A model generated the notes under the pieces. That model was not told the origin of the DNA, did no database searches, and saw nothing but the letters and a program-made list of their open reading frames with translations. A stretch of DNA of 13,870 nucleotides from JAUQQI01 sp040289115. Lineage in GTDB: Bacteria > Chloroflexota > Dehalococcoidia > JAUQQI01. The position numbers and the translations under genes are program-made. Numbering within the stretch: the stretch's first letter is position 1; each line of letters begins with the position of its first letter. The DNA lies in the NCBI GenBank assembly GCA_040289115.1, contig PSKS01000064.1, positions 1 to 13,870 of the forward strand. The letters run 5' to 3'. Shown here in pieces: positions 1 to 8,963 of the stretch.

Positions 1-1693
1 GAGCCGATCCTCTTGCCCGTGGCGGTGGTTGCCCGTTTCTGGCCGGACCCCGCGGCTTTGCTGGTGCTCCAGACGGTGGTGGTGGCCAGCGGGGCCCTAA
101 GCGCCTTCGGGTTCGCCTACCGGCGGCTCGGCAGTGAGCTGGCCGCCCTCACCTTTGCGGCCGCCTACCTGCTGGCCCCGGAACTGGACGCGGCCGTCCT
201 GGCTGAATTTCACCCGGTGGCCATGGCCAGCGCCTTTTTGATGCACGCCCTCTATTTTTACTCGGCCGGGCAGAAGGGCCCCTTTTTGCTCTTCGCATTC
301 CTGGCGGCGGGCACCAAGGAGCAGGTCCCCCTGGCGGTGGGCCTCCTCGGCCTGCGGGCGGCCGTCCGGCCCGGGTGGCGGCAGCTGGGGCTCAGGGTTG
401 CCGCCGCCGGCATCCTCTGGTTCGGCCTGGCTACCTTCGTCGTAATCCCCCTGCACAACCCGGCCGGGGCGTCGCCCTACCTTAGCCGGTACGACCACCT
501 GGGCGGAAGCCCGGTGGAGATAATAAAGACCATCCTGGGCCGGCCGGAGGTCCTCCTGCAGGAGGCCCAGAACCCGGTAAAGGCGGCCTATCTTTTGACC
601 CTGTTTAGGCCGGTAGTCTTCCTTCCCTTTCTGGCCCCGGTCACCCTTCTTCCGGCCCTGCCGGACCTTCTGCTCAACCTGCTCAGCACCTTCGAGCCGA
701 TGTTCCGGGGCGGCGCCCACTACTCGGCCGTCATCGTCCCCTTCGTCATCGGGGCCGCCGTGGACGGCCTTGACGTGCTCCGGCGGCTGGCCGCCCGGGT
801 CCGGCCCGACCTGGGGCCCCGAGTGGTCGGCGGCTGTTCGGCTCTCGTCCTCATCTCCGCAGCCCACGCCTACGTCGCCGACGTCCTTCTACCTCTCTAC
901 GACCGGCTGCCGGTGGTCACTCCCCACGACCGGCTGGCCCCGGAGGTTCTCAAGGTCATACCCGAGGATGCCCCCGTCTCGGCCGGGAACAGCCTCAACC
1001 CCCACCTGGCCGCCCGGCGGCGGCTCTACCTCTTCCCCGAGGTGCGGGACGCCGAATACGTGGCTGTGGACGTGACCGCCAGCCCGTACCCAGTGGACGC
1101 TGGAACCCAGTACTGGCAACTTCAGGCCCTGCTGAACGGCGGGGAGTGGGGGGTGGCGGCCGCCCGGGACGGCTACTTGGTTCTGGTGAGGGGCAGCCGG
1201 GTACGGGAGCTGCCCGAGGAATTCTTCACCTTCGCCCTGGCCGGGCCCGACGAAAAGTACGAGCCGGTCGGCGCCGTCTTCGCCCCCGGCCTGCGCCTGG
1301 TGGGCTACCGGCTGGAGCCGGGGACCGTCCTCCGGGGCCGGGACCCCGTGGCCAGGCTGGTAACCTTCTGGCAAGCCGAAGGCCCCATCCGGGAGGATGT
1401 GCGGCTGGTCTTCCGGCTGGTAGGTCCGGATGGCCGGGTCCTGGAGGACCGGCCCTACCAGGCCGCGACCCTGTGGCTACCCCCCCAGCCGCTGGCCGGT
1501 CGGAAGCCTTATAAAGGTCGAGGACAGGTTTGGCCTCAGGGAGGGGCCGGTCAGGGTCCAGGTCTGGGTTGGCCGTCAGGCCGAGTTCGGCCGACCCATC
1601 GACCCCTATCCGCTGATGGCGCCCCCGGCCGGCGACCGCTTCCCAGTCTCGGACGGCCGGGCCGTAAATCTGGCCACCCTTTACCGAGGCTAA
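1..1693 (+). CDS. DUF2079-type membrane protein, 5'-partial, frameshifted at a C7 run
   Basis: The reading frame is open from the first base, and the first visible residues (EPILLPVAVVARFW) match the middle of the N-terminal half of DUF2079 predicted membrane proteins, so the true start lies upstream. Several hydrophobic segments follow through about codon 290, with short charged loops such as GTKEQVP and RGGAHYSAV that are typical of the family. A soluble C-terminal half follows. Frame 1 makes sense up to about base 1485, then turns into low-complexity G/R/P sequence. From 1487, frame 2 continues sensibly (SRWPVGSLIKVEDRF) to a TAA at 1691-1693, six bases before the next start. I therefore join the frames across 1480-1486, where one extra C is present. 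The molecular function is unknown; the family is integral to the membrane and resembles GT-C-like glycosyltransferases in topology (inference). The frameshift may be a sequencing error or real decay. Confidence 0.72.
1480..1486 (+). other. C7 homopolymer, frame-shift site
   Basis: Seven consecutive C residues lie exactly where coding potential moves from frame 1 (LWLPP then QPLAG) to frame 2 (LWLPP then SRWPVGS). A six-C run would give a continuous protein. The site is therefore a one-base insertion relative to an intact gene. A homopolymer read error is the simplest cause. Confidence 0.7.
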
Positions 1694-1699
1694 CCTGGC

Positions 1700-3793
1700 A
1701 TGAATCGGGCAACGTCGCAGTTTCTCGGCTTCTGCGCCCTGCTTGGCCTGCTCTTCTCGGGCCTGGGCTTCAGCCTGATGGGACCGGCCCTTCCGGCACC
1801 CTGGGCGGCACCGGCCGGCTCCGGCGGCCGCATTCGGCTCCTTTCCGGACCGGCCGACGACCCGGCCGTGGGGCTGGCCGTCCGCACCCTCCTTTCGGAG
1901 CTGGGAGCCGGCTGGGAGCTGGCCGGATCGGAGGGGTCCGCACCGGCCGACATCCTGGTGGGGAGGGCTGACCAGCTTCCGCCTGAGCTTTTTGGCGCCT
2001 TCCCCAGCCTCCGACCCCCCGCCGACGCCGGGGCCTACGCCATCGGGCGGGCCGCCCTGAGGGGCCGCCCGGTGCTGGTGGTGGCTGGGCGGGACCGGGC
2101 CGGGGTGGTCTACGGTACCCTGCGCCTGGCCGAGCTGCTCCGCCTCGACCCCACCCTGCGCCACCGGCCCGTTTACCAGCGGTCGAGCCCGGCCTTCTCC
2201 CTCCGGCTGGTGGGCCCGCCCCTGGGAGACCAGCCCGTGGACCCGGCGGACGCCCTCCGCTGGGGCTTCAACGCCGTGGTGGTCCCCCCCTGGACCGGCG
2301 CCGTCGACTACGCTGCCCTCGATCCCAGGCTGGCCGGATTTGAGCCTTACAGGTCGGAGGCGGCCTGGCGGGGGGAGCAGGCCCGACGCCTGCGGGAGGC
2401 CGTTCAAACCGCCCACGCCTACGGCCTCATGGTCTTCAGCCCGGGCGATGTTCCTTCCCTGCCTGAATCGGTCCTGAAGTTCTACGGCCCCGAGGTCTCC
2501 GAGGGCGGGCGCCCCTGCTTTGACCGGCCCCGGACCCAGGAGCTTATCAGGTTTGCCCTCACCTACGCCCTGAAAGAATTCGACCTGGACGGGGTTATCA
2601 TTCGGACGGGCGAAAATTACGCCGCCCCACCCCTGGTGGGCCAGCCCATCTACCTCGCCTGGTGCGCCCCCGGCCGGCCCATTCCCGAAAGCCTGCGCAC
2701 CCTCCTTCGGCTGGAGGCGGAGGTGGTCCGGGCGACGGGGAAAAAGCTGATCCAGCGGGCCTGGGACCTGGGGGCCGAGGGTTTTCACGCCTCCCCGGAG
2801 GTGGCCCGGACGGTCACCGCCGGCCTGGAACCGGAGGCCGGCCTGATAATATCTTTCAAGCACACCACCACCGACTTCTGGCAGTATACCGGCTGGAACC
2901 CGAACCTCCTTAACCCGCCGGACCCGTTTCCGCGGGTGGTGGAGGTCCAGGGTGCCCGGGAATACGAGGGAAAAGGGGTGTTTCCCAGCTACGTCGCCCC
3001 TTTTCTGGTAGCCGGCGCCGCTGGAGAGGGGAATCCCCTGGCCCGGGCAAGGGAGCGGGGGACCGTGGGGCTGTGGCTCTGGAACGTCGGGGGCGGCTGG
3101 AACGGCCCGGTTCCCAGGAGCGACCTCTGGCTGGACCTCAACGCTTATGCGGTCGGGCGTCTGGCCTGGGACCCGTCCGAGAACCCGGTGGGTCTGGCCC
3201 GGGCCTGGGCCCGCCGGCACTTCTCACCGGCCGCGGCCGCCGAGGTGAGCGGCTTCGTCTTGGCCTCCCCCGAGCTTATCCGGCTCATGCTGTACACCCG
3301 GGCCTACGCCGACCGCAACGGGCCGTGGACGCCCAACAACCTTTGGGTCCGGGACGATGAGGTGCGGGGCGGCCATCACCTGGCCCCCATCTACGCCGCC
3401 GTCCGGGAGGCCGGGGCCTTTGCCGAGGCGGTGGCCGAGAAGGAGGAGGCCCGGACCCGGATGCGGGCCTGGGCGGAGCGCCTAGAAGGCGTCCTTGCCT
3501 TGGAAAGCTCACCGGCGGCCCGGGTGGCACTGGCTTCGGTCCGCTACCAGGAGTCCCTCTTCGAGCTGCTGGCCGATTACTTTACGGGTATGTTTTACTT
3601 CTACCGCTGGCTCGACGGCGGCCCGGCCGGGGCCGAGTACCGGGCCCTGGCCGAAGAACGACTCCGGGCGGTGGCTGACCGGCTGGAGGCCCACCGGCGG
3701 GCCGCCGCCCAGGCCGGGACCCCCTTCCGGGATGCCGGGATGACGGCGGCCGTCCGGGCAGCCCTGGCCCGGCTCGAAGCCTCAGCGCCTTAG
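1700..3793 (+). CDS. exported GH67-like glycoside hydrolase (alpha-glucuronidase-like)
   Basis: This 697-aa protein begins with an Arg-containing stretch and a long hydrophobic segment (residues about 8-36), read as a signal peptide or membrane anchor. Residues about 45-155 look like the N-terminal accessory domain shared by GH67, GH20 and GH115 (DILVGR, AYAIGRAALRGRPVLVVAG, GVVYGTLRLAELL). A TIM-barrel-like core follows. Candidate catalytic residues are Glu305 (IIRTGEN), Asp392 (TTTDFW) and Glu421 (AREYEGKG). The spacing of the last two, 29 residues, is close to the 28 I recall for known GH67 enzymes (Asp364 and Glu392 in Geobacillus AguA). The segment NAYAVGRLAWDPSENP also resembles the GH67 C-terminal region. 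GH67 enzymes remove 4-O-methyl-glucuronic acid from xylo-oligosaccharides, but the true substrate here is not shown. GAGG at 1686-1689 is the RBS, 10 nt before ATG. No xylan-use genes are nearby, so a cell-envelope or exopolysaccharide role is possible. Confidence 0.68.
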   Translation: MNRATSQFLGFCALLGLLFSGLGFSLMGPALPAPWAAPAGSGGRIRLLSGPADDPAVGLAVRTLLSELGAGWELAGSEGSAPADILVGRADQLPPELFGAFPSLRPPADAGAYAIGRAALRGRPVLVVAGRDRAGVVYGTLRLAELLRLDPTLRHRPVYQRSSPAFSLRLVGPPLGDQPVDPADALRWGFNAVVVPPWTGAVDYAALDPRLAGFEPYRSEAAWRGEQARRLREAVQTAHAYGLMVFSPGDVPSLPESVLKFYGPEVSEGGRPCFDRPRTQELIRFALTYALKEFDLDGVIIRTGENYAAPPLVGQPIYLAWCAPGRPIPESLRTLLRLEAEVVRATGKKLIQRAWDLGAEGFHASPEVARTVTAGLEPEAGLIISFKHTTTDFWQYTGWNPNLLNPPDPFPRVVEVQGAREYEGKGVFPSYVAPFLVAGAAGEGNPLARARERGTVGLWLWNVGGGWNGPVPRSDLWLDLNAYAVGRLAWDPSENPVGLARAWARRHFSPAAAAEVSGFVLASPELIRLMLYTRAYADRNGPWTPNNLWVRDDEVRGGHHLAPIYAAVREAGAFAEAVAEKEEARTRMRAWAERLEGVLALESSPAARVALASVRYQESLFELLADYFTGMFYFYRWLDGGPAGAEYRALAEERLRAVADRLEAHRRAAAQAGTPFRDAGMTAAVRAALARLEASAP

Positions 3794-4483
3794 CTCGATC
3801 CGCCGGAAGGCTTCGGCGTAGGGAATGCCCTGAGGCTCTCCCACCTTTCGGGCCGCCTCCCGGACCCGGCGGTCCAGGTCCTCGGGGTTGCCAATCTGAC
3901 TCTGGTGGCAGCGGAGGGCGGCAATCTTTAAGTCGATGGTCTCGGTGATGTCCACCCAGGTGTCCGGGTCGTCACTCCCCGTCAGGTAGACTTCGGCCAC
4001 CCGGTGGGGCATGAGGCCCTCTTCCAGGAGCTCGGGGAAAGTCAGGCGGTTCCTGGCCAGGGGATAGACGGCGTCCAGGGTAACCAGGCCGGTAACCCGG
4101 TGGTCCCGGTGCTGGATGAAGTGGCGCAGGCCCGGGTAGGGATTGTGGGTGACGACGATATCCGGCCTGAAATGCCGGATGAGCCGCACGATGTCCCGCC
4201 GAAGGGCCGGGGTATCTTCCAGGAAGGCATCCGTGTAGCCGAGAAAAACCACCTCCTTGACCCCGAGGACCCTGGCGGCCTCCCGCTGCTCCTCCTCACG
4301 GATCTTAACCAGCCGCTCCGGGGTCATTTCTGGGTCCGCCGAGCCCTTGTCGCCGTTGGTGGTGACGGCCAGGAAGACCTCCCGGCCTTCCCGGGCCCAG
4401 CGGGCAATGGTGCCACCGGCCCCAAACTCGGCGTCATCCGGATGGGCGACAACGACCAGCACACGGCTCAAATCCTGGGTCAT
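3782..4483 (-). CDS. PIG-L/LmbE family N-acetylglucosaminyl deacetylase-like protein
   Basis: This 233-aa protein has the usual PIG-L length. It carries the zinc site AHPDDAEFGAGGTI (His14, Asp17; Asp16 is the likely catalytic base) and the second site HRDHR (His125, His128). The stretch VTTNGDKGSADPEMTPERL is typical of bacterial LmbE proteins. Family members remove the N-acetyl group from GlcNAc conjugates, as in mycothiol (MshB) and bacillithiol (BshB) synthesis or antibiotic sugars. The ATG at 4483 follows GGAGG with 10 nt spacing. The start is 16 nt beyond the stop of the MshA-like glycosyltransferase, so the two are almost certainly one transcript and may act in sequence on one GlcNAc-containing product. 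No signal peptide is seen, so it is likely cytosolic. Its 3' end overlaps the convergent hydrolase gene by 12 bp, with no terminator visible between them. The exact substrate is not determined. Confidence 0.85.
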   Translation of the reverse strand: MTQDLSRVLVVVAHPDDAEFGAGGTIARWAREGREVFLAVTTNGDKGSADPEMTPERLVKIREEEQREAARVLGVKEVVFLGYTDAFLEDTPALRRDIVRLIRHFRPDIVVTHNPYPGLRHFIQHRDHRVTGLVTLDAVYPLARNRLTFPELLEEGLMPHRVAEVYLTGSDDPDTWVDITETIDLKIAALRCHQSQIGNPEDLDRRVREAARKVGEPQGIPYAEAFRRIELRR

Positions 4484-4499
4484 CTCGGTCAGACCTCCA

Positions 4500-5741
4500 T
4501 CAGCCGCTCAGGTGGGTAGCGCGGGCACCGCCGGGAGCGGCCGCTAAGGTGGCGTAGAAGTTGGCCAGCCGCCGGGTTACCTCGGCCCAGGTGAAGGGCC
4601 AGACTGAAGCCCTGGCCGCGGCGGCCAGCCGCCGTCGGAGGCCCTCATTCCCCAGCACCAGCTCGAGCCGCTCGGTGAAGGCCTCCGGGCAGTGCCAGGC
4701 CACCAGGTAGCCGTTCAGGCCGTCCACCACCGTCCGGGTCAGGCCTCCGACTCGGGCGGCGATGACGGGGGTGCCGCAGGCCAGACTCTCCAGGGCCACC
4801 AGGCCGAAGCTTTCGTGGTAGGAGGGGACAACGGTGACGGTGGCCGCACTGAAATACCAGGGAAGCTGGGCGTGGGCCACCGGTCCGACAAACCGCACGG
4901 TTCCCCTCAGGCCCAACTCCCGGGCAAGGTTTTCCAGCCGCTGCCGCTCCCCCGTGGGGCTCCGGTCACCCCCGATGACGATGAGTTGAACGTTACCCCG
5001 GTCCTCCAGCCTGGACAGGGCCCGCAGGAGGAGGTCCAGGCCCTTAAGGGGGTCAAGGCGGCCCACGTAAAGCACGAGCCGCTTGTCGGGCGGAAGGCCC
5101 AGTCGGCGCCGGGCCGTCAGGGGATCCCGGGGCCGGAAGAGGTGCAGGTTGACGCCGCAGGGGATGACCACAACCCGGTGGGCCGGGGCCCCGTAGAGGC
5201 GGACCAGGAAGTTTTTTTCCTGGTCGGTGGCGGCGACGATGGCATCGGCCCCGGTGATGATGCGGCCCTCGGCCTCCACCCGCTCCGGCGGCTCCCCTTC
5301 CCCCACCCGGGCCTGCTGCTTGACCAGGGCCAGGGTGTGAAACATGGCCACCAGCGGGACACCCCAGGCCCGCTTAAGCTCCAGCCCCACCAGGCCGGAA
5401 AGCCAGTAGTGGGCATGGACCAGGTCGTACGCCAGGCCCTGGCTCCGGGCGAAGCGGTGAATCTGCCCGGCAAAGGCACGGTAGGCCCCGTAAAGGGTAG
5501 CCCTGGAAACCTCGCCGGCCGGGGCCCCATCGACGGGCAGGTGGATGAGGCGCAGACCAGGCCCCAGCTGGCTCACCCGCTCGCCCTGGCCCCGGTGGGC
5601 GGCGGTGAAGATGTCCACCGTGAACCCCTGGCGGACCAGCTCCCGGGCCGACTCCCGGACATAAACGTTGAGCCCCCCGCTGAACCGGCCGCCGAGACGG
5701 GCGAGGGGGCAAGTGTGGTAGGAGACCAGGGCGATCCGCAT
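4500..5741 (-). CDS. GT4 family glycosyltransferase, MshA/BshA-like
   Basis: This 413-aa GT-B protein has hallmarks of the MshA and sucrose-phosphate-synthase branch of GT4. These are the N-terminal glycine loop GGLNVYVRE (residues 22-30), HAHYWLSG (109-116), FHTLALVK (134-141), VIPCGVNLHLF (192-202), YVGRLDPLKG (225-234, with Arg228 and Lys233 as likely nucleotide-phosphate contacts) and the E-x7-E motif Glu310/Glu318 in HESFGLVALE. Such enzymes transfer a sugar, often GlcNAc, from a nucleotide sugar to a small polar acceptor (inositol phosphate in MshA, malate in BshA). The deacetylase gene directly downstream fits a two-step GlcNAc transfer and deacetylation pathway. The N-terminal MRIALVSYHT begins at ATG 5741. 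I see no strong Shine-Dalgarno before it, but an extended -10 element lies 28 nt upstream. The acceptor cannot be read from sequence alone. Confidence 0.88.
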   Translation of the reverse strand: MRIALVSYHTCPLARLGGRFSGGLNVYVRESARELVRQGFTVDIFTAAHRGQGERVSQLGPGLRLIHLPVDGAPAGEVSRATLYGAYRAFAGQIHRFARSQGLAYDLVHAHYWLSGLVGLELKRAWGVPLVAMFHTLALVKQQARVGEGEPPERVEAEGRIITGADAIVAATDQEKNFLVRLYGAPAHRVVVIPCGVNLHLFRPRDPLTARRRLGLPPDKRLVLYVGRLDPLKGLDLLLRALSRLEDRGNVQLIVIGGDRSPTGERQRLENLARELGLRGTVRFVGPVAHAQLPWYFSAATVTVVPSYHESFGLVALESLACGTPVIAARVGGLTRTVVDGLNGYLVAWHCPEAFTERLELVLGNEGLRRRLAAAARASVWPFTWAEVTRRLANFYATLAAAPGGARATHLSG

Positions 5742-5769
5742 CGATGGTGCTGCGTTAACTGCTAACGAA

Positions 5770-5778
5770 AGTATATCA
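5770..5778 (-). promoter_or_regulatory. extended -10 promoter candidate for the glycosyltransferase/deacetylase pair
   Basis: On the minus strand the sequence reads TGATATACT, a TGn extended -10 with hexamer TATACT (5775-5770). It leaves 28 nt to the ATG at 5741. No -35 match is present because the -35 area falls in a GC-rich hairpin. Extended -10 promoters can work without a -35. Confidence 0.4.
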
Positions 5779-5811
5779 GGTTGCCGTCCCCGGCGCCGGG
5801 GCCCGGCAACC
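5779..5811 (-). terminator. strong GC hairpin after the dcd-type gene, candidate terminator
   Basis: The arms GGTTGCCG (5779-5786) and CGGCAACC (5804-5811) flank the perfect palindrome CCCCGGCGCCGGGG (5788-5801), giving a near-continuous stem. It lies 13 nt after the stop of the minus-strand dCTP deaminase-type gene. The following minus-strand sequence (TGATATACTTTCG) is only weakly T-rich, so termination may be partial or the hairpin may mainly protect mRNA ends. Confidence 0.45.
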
Positions 5812-5824
5812 CGTTACAGAACCG

Positions 5825-6451
5825 TCAGCCCCCGGGGGTCTGCAAATCCGGGACGAGGCGGTCGGAGCGGTACCGGCCGCCCATCACCTCTTCGAAGTCC
5901 CAGTCCTCGTAAAGCCGCGGCAGCATATCGTACGGGGTCCATTCCTTCTGCTGGCCGTACTTACCCCGGTACTCCTTGAGGGTTTCGCCCACGTAATAAA
6001 ACACCATCTGGGCGATGCGGGTCCCCACCGGTATCCGAATGTCCGACTGGGAGTGGTTGGTAATTTCCATCGTCCAGCGGGAAATGTACCCCACGTCCCC
6101 CAGCCCGGCACACTTGCAGACGGAGAGGGCGGCTCGGCCGATGGAAGACCGCGCCCGCATGGCCGCGGTGTAGCCGTTCCGGCCGCCCACCACCTCCAGG
6201 GTGTGGGCCAGGATCGTCTCCCCGGCCCGAACCAGGATAAAATCCTTGGCCCGGATGGGTTCGCCCCAAAACGCCCGCACCCCCTCCGGGGTGAAAAAGT
6301 CCACCTCACGGATGTTCCGGTTGGGGGCAAAGTACCATTCGCCGAGGCGAACGTCGTAACTGTTGGTGCCCAGCTGGCGAATATCAAAGGGTTCGATGAC
6401 AATGTTACCGGCCTTGAGCTGTTCGAGGATCTGTCGGTCGCTTAGCAGCAT
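5825..6451 (-). CDS. dCTP deaminase/dUTPase-fold protein
   Basis: This 208-aa protein belongs to the trimeric dCTP deaminase/dUTPase superfamily. The N-terminus (MLLSDRQILEQLKAGNIVIEP) is typical of Dcd. Other family features are LGTNSYDVRLG (28-38), the phosphate-binding loop RARSSIGR (99-106), the candidate catalytic Glu129 in WTMEITNHS, and the PVGTRIAQMVFYYVG strand (141-155). The usual segment HVTAGWIDPGF is replaced by VCKCAGLGDVGYISRW, with two closely spaced Cys, so this is a divergent branch. The C-terminus (SDRLVPDLQTPGG) lies where the family has its flexible tail. The expected reaction is dCTP to dUTP, or directly to dUMP in bifunctional members, feeding dTTP synthesis together with folate supplied by SHMT next door. 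The ATG at 6451 follows AGGTG with about 7-8 nt spacing. Deaminase versus diphosphatase activity cannot be decided here. Confidence 0.85.
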   Translation of the reverse strand: MLLSDRQILEQLKAGNIVIEPFDIRQLGTNSYDVRLGEWYFAPNRNIREVDFFTPEGVRAFWGEPIRAKDFILVRAGETILAHTLEVVGGRNGYTAAMRARSSIGRAALSVCKCAGLGDVGYISRWTMEITNHSQSDIRIPVGTRIAQMVFYYVGETLKEYRGKYGQQKEWTPYDMLPRLYEDWDFEEVMGGRYRSDRLVPDLQTPGG

Positions 6452-6523
6452 CTTGCCTTCACCTGCATTTTTAGCCGAACTCGCTATGGGCTGAAAGGCG
6501 GCTTTACCCGGAAATTTCCACCA

Positions 6524-7813
<1,290 letters not shown>

Positions 7814-7817
7814 GGCC

Positions 7818-8951
7818 TTACCTCCCTTGCTGGTAAGTCTGGCCGAGGAGGGCCTGGTCGTGGATGCGCCAGGCCGCGTCGACGACGGCGTATAGGCCCC
7901 CGGATACCAGCGAGTGGGCACCCATAACCACCGGGATCGGGGCGGCCCGGGCCGCCGCCGTTATCCGCCGGGCCAGGGGGTCACCAACGGCCTCCGGCTC
8001 GCCCAGGTCGGAATAGAACCGGTCAGCCCGGCTGAGCCGCAGGCCCAGGTGGGCAAAGAGCACCCTCGAATCCAGGAAGCAGGCCTGGCCCAGCTGAGCC
8101 ACCCGCTCGAAGAACCCCTCTACCCCCACCGCCTCCAGCAGAAACCCCAGCACCGACCGCACCTGGCCCCGCTCTTCCCGGCCGTCGGCCTGCATTCCCC
8201 GCTCCTCCGAGAAGACGCGGGTGCGGCAGGCCGTCTCCCTTTCCAGGTACGCCAGGACGTAGCTGCTCACCCGACCGGCCACCACCACCTCGGCGTAGGG
8301 TTCCACCAGGTAGGCGGCCGCCGCCTCCAACCGGTCGGTCTCAATGGGGGCGTCCGCAATCAACCGGCCCAGCCGGGGTCGGTCGACCCCGTGGTACTTA
8401 AGGACGGCCAGGTCGGTGGGGGTGTCCAGGTCGAACTGGGTCTTGGCCGAGCGGGGCAGTTCGGCGATGGGCAGGCCGGCCTGGCGGTGGAGAACCTGCG
8501 CCAGGGGGTTGTCCCGGGCCGGGGGGGCCACCCGGAAAAGGGCTTCCGGGGGCCGAAAGGCGACCAGGTCGGCCGAAAAGATGTTGTTGGCCAGTACCAA
8601 GGCGTCGCTGCGGGCCAGCCGCCCGACGATTTCGTCGAGGAGCTCCTGGTCGATAAAAGGCCCGAAACCGCCCCCCAGGTAAACGACGGCTTCGGGCCGC
8701 CAGCCGCTTATCAGGTTGGCCAGACTCTGGCCGAAGTGGAAGTCGGACCCGTCCTGCCGCTCGACGATTACTCCGTCGGGGACCGGGAACTTCGGTTCGG
8801 AGTCGGTAAACACCAAGACCTCCCGGAAGAGGCCCGTTTCAGAGGCCAGCTCGGCATTATCGATGGCCAGGGCCTCCTGGGCCCGGCCGACCAGCTCCTC
8901 CGCCGGTGTTCCGTCCATCCGCCCGAGGTAAATAACCAGAGTGGGCTTCAT
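7818..8951 (-). CDS. unrecognised 377-aa protein with nucleotidyltransferase-like N-terminal half
   Basis: I cannot assign this protein to a named family. The N-terminal ~190 residues look like a GT-A/nucleotidyltransferase fold related in style to MobA or CofC: a first strand LVIYLGRM (5-12), a central VVYLGGGFGPFIDQELLDEI (89-108) and the characteristic end motif FDLDTPTDLAVLKYHGVD (173-190). The canonical glycine-rich nucleotide loop near the N-terminus and the central Asp of MobA-like enzymes are not obvious, so catalysis is uncertain. Residues about 215-377 form a second region with SYVLAYLERE, a charged stretch (SEERGMQADGREERGQV) and GAHSLVSGGLYAVVDAAW, which I do not recognise. No signal peptide or membrane helix is evident. 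It lies 44 nt after the ribokinase stop and 4 nt before glyA, so a role near one-carbon or nucleotide metabolism is only guilt by association. A TATAAT lies 12 nt before the ATG; no good Shine-Dalgarno is seen. Confidence 0.72.
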   Translation of the reverse strand: MKPTLVIYLGRMDGTPAEELVGRAQEALAIDNAELASETGLFREVLVFTDSEPKFPVPDGVIVERQDGSDFHFGQSLANLISGWRPEAVVYLGGGFGPFIDQELLDEIVGRLARSDALVLANNIFSADLVAFRPPEALFRVAPPARDNPLAQVLHRQAGLPIAELPRSAKTQFDLDTPTDLAVLKYHGVDRPRLGRLIADAPIETDRLEAAAAYLVEPYAEVVVAGRVSSYVLAYLERETACRTRVFSEERGMQADGREERGQVRSVLGFLLEAVGVEGFFERVAQLGQACFLDSRVLFAHLGLRLSRADRFYSDLGEPEAVGDPLARRITAAARAAPIPVVMGAHSLVSGGLYAVVDAAWRIHDQALLGQTYQQGR

Positions 8952-8963
8952 GGTTCTACCCAG

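Noticed and set aside
1487..1971. Continuation of the membrane protein frame to a stop at 1971
   Set aside because: After the C7 run this frame is G/R/P-rich shadow sequence and overlaps the well-supported hydrolase start; the sense frame ends at 1693.
1226..3220. 664-codon open frame on the minus strand
   Set aside because: It is a GC-rich antisense shadow of the membrane protein and hydrolase genes, with composition dominated by G, P, R and no family motifs.
4692..5765. Long plus-strand open frame opposite the glycosyltransferase
   Set aside because: Low-complexity G/P/Q/H composition mirrors the GT4 codons on the other strand; no independent features.
7814..7921. 36-residue N-terminal extension of SHMT
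   Set aside because: It overlaps the upstream gene, is S/T/P/R-rich, and the GGGAGGT site fits ATG 7813.
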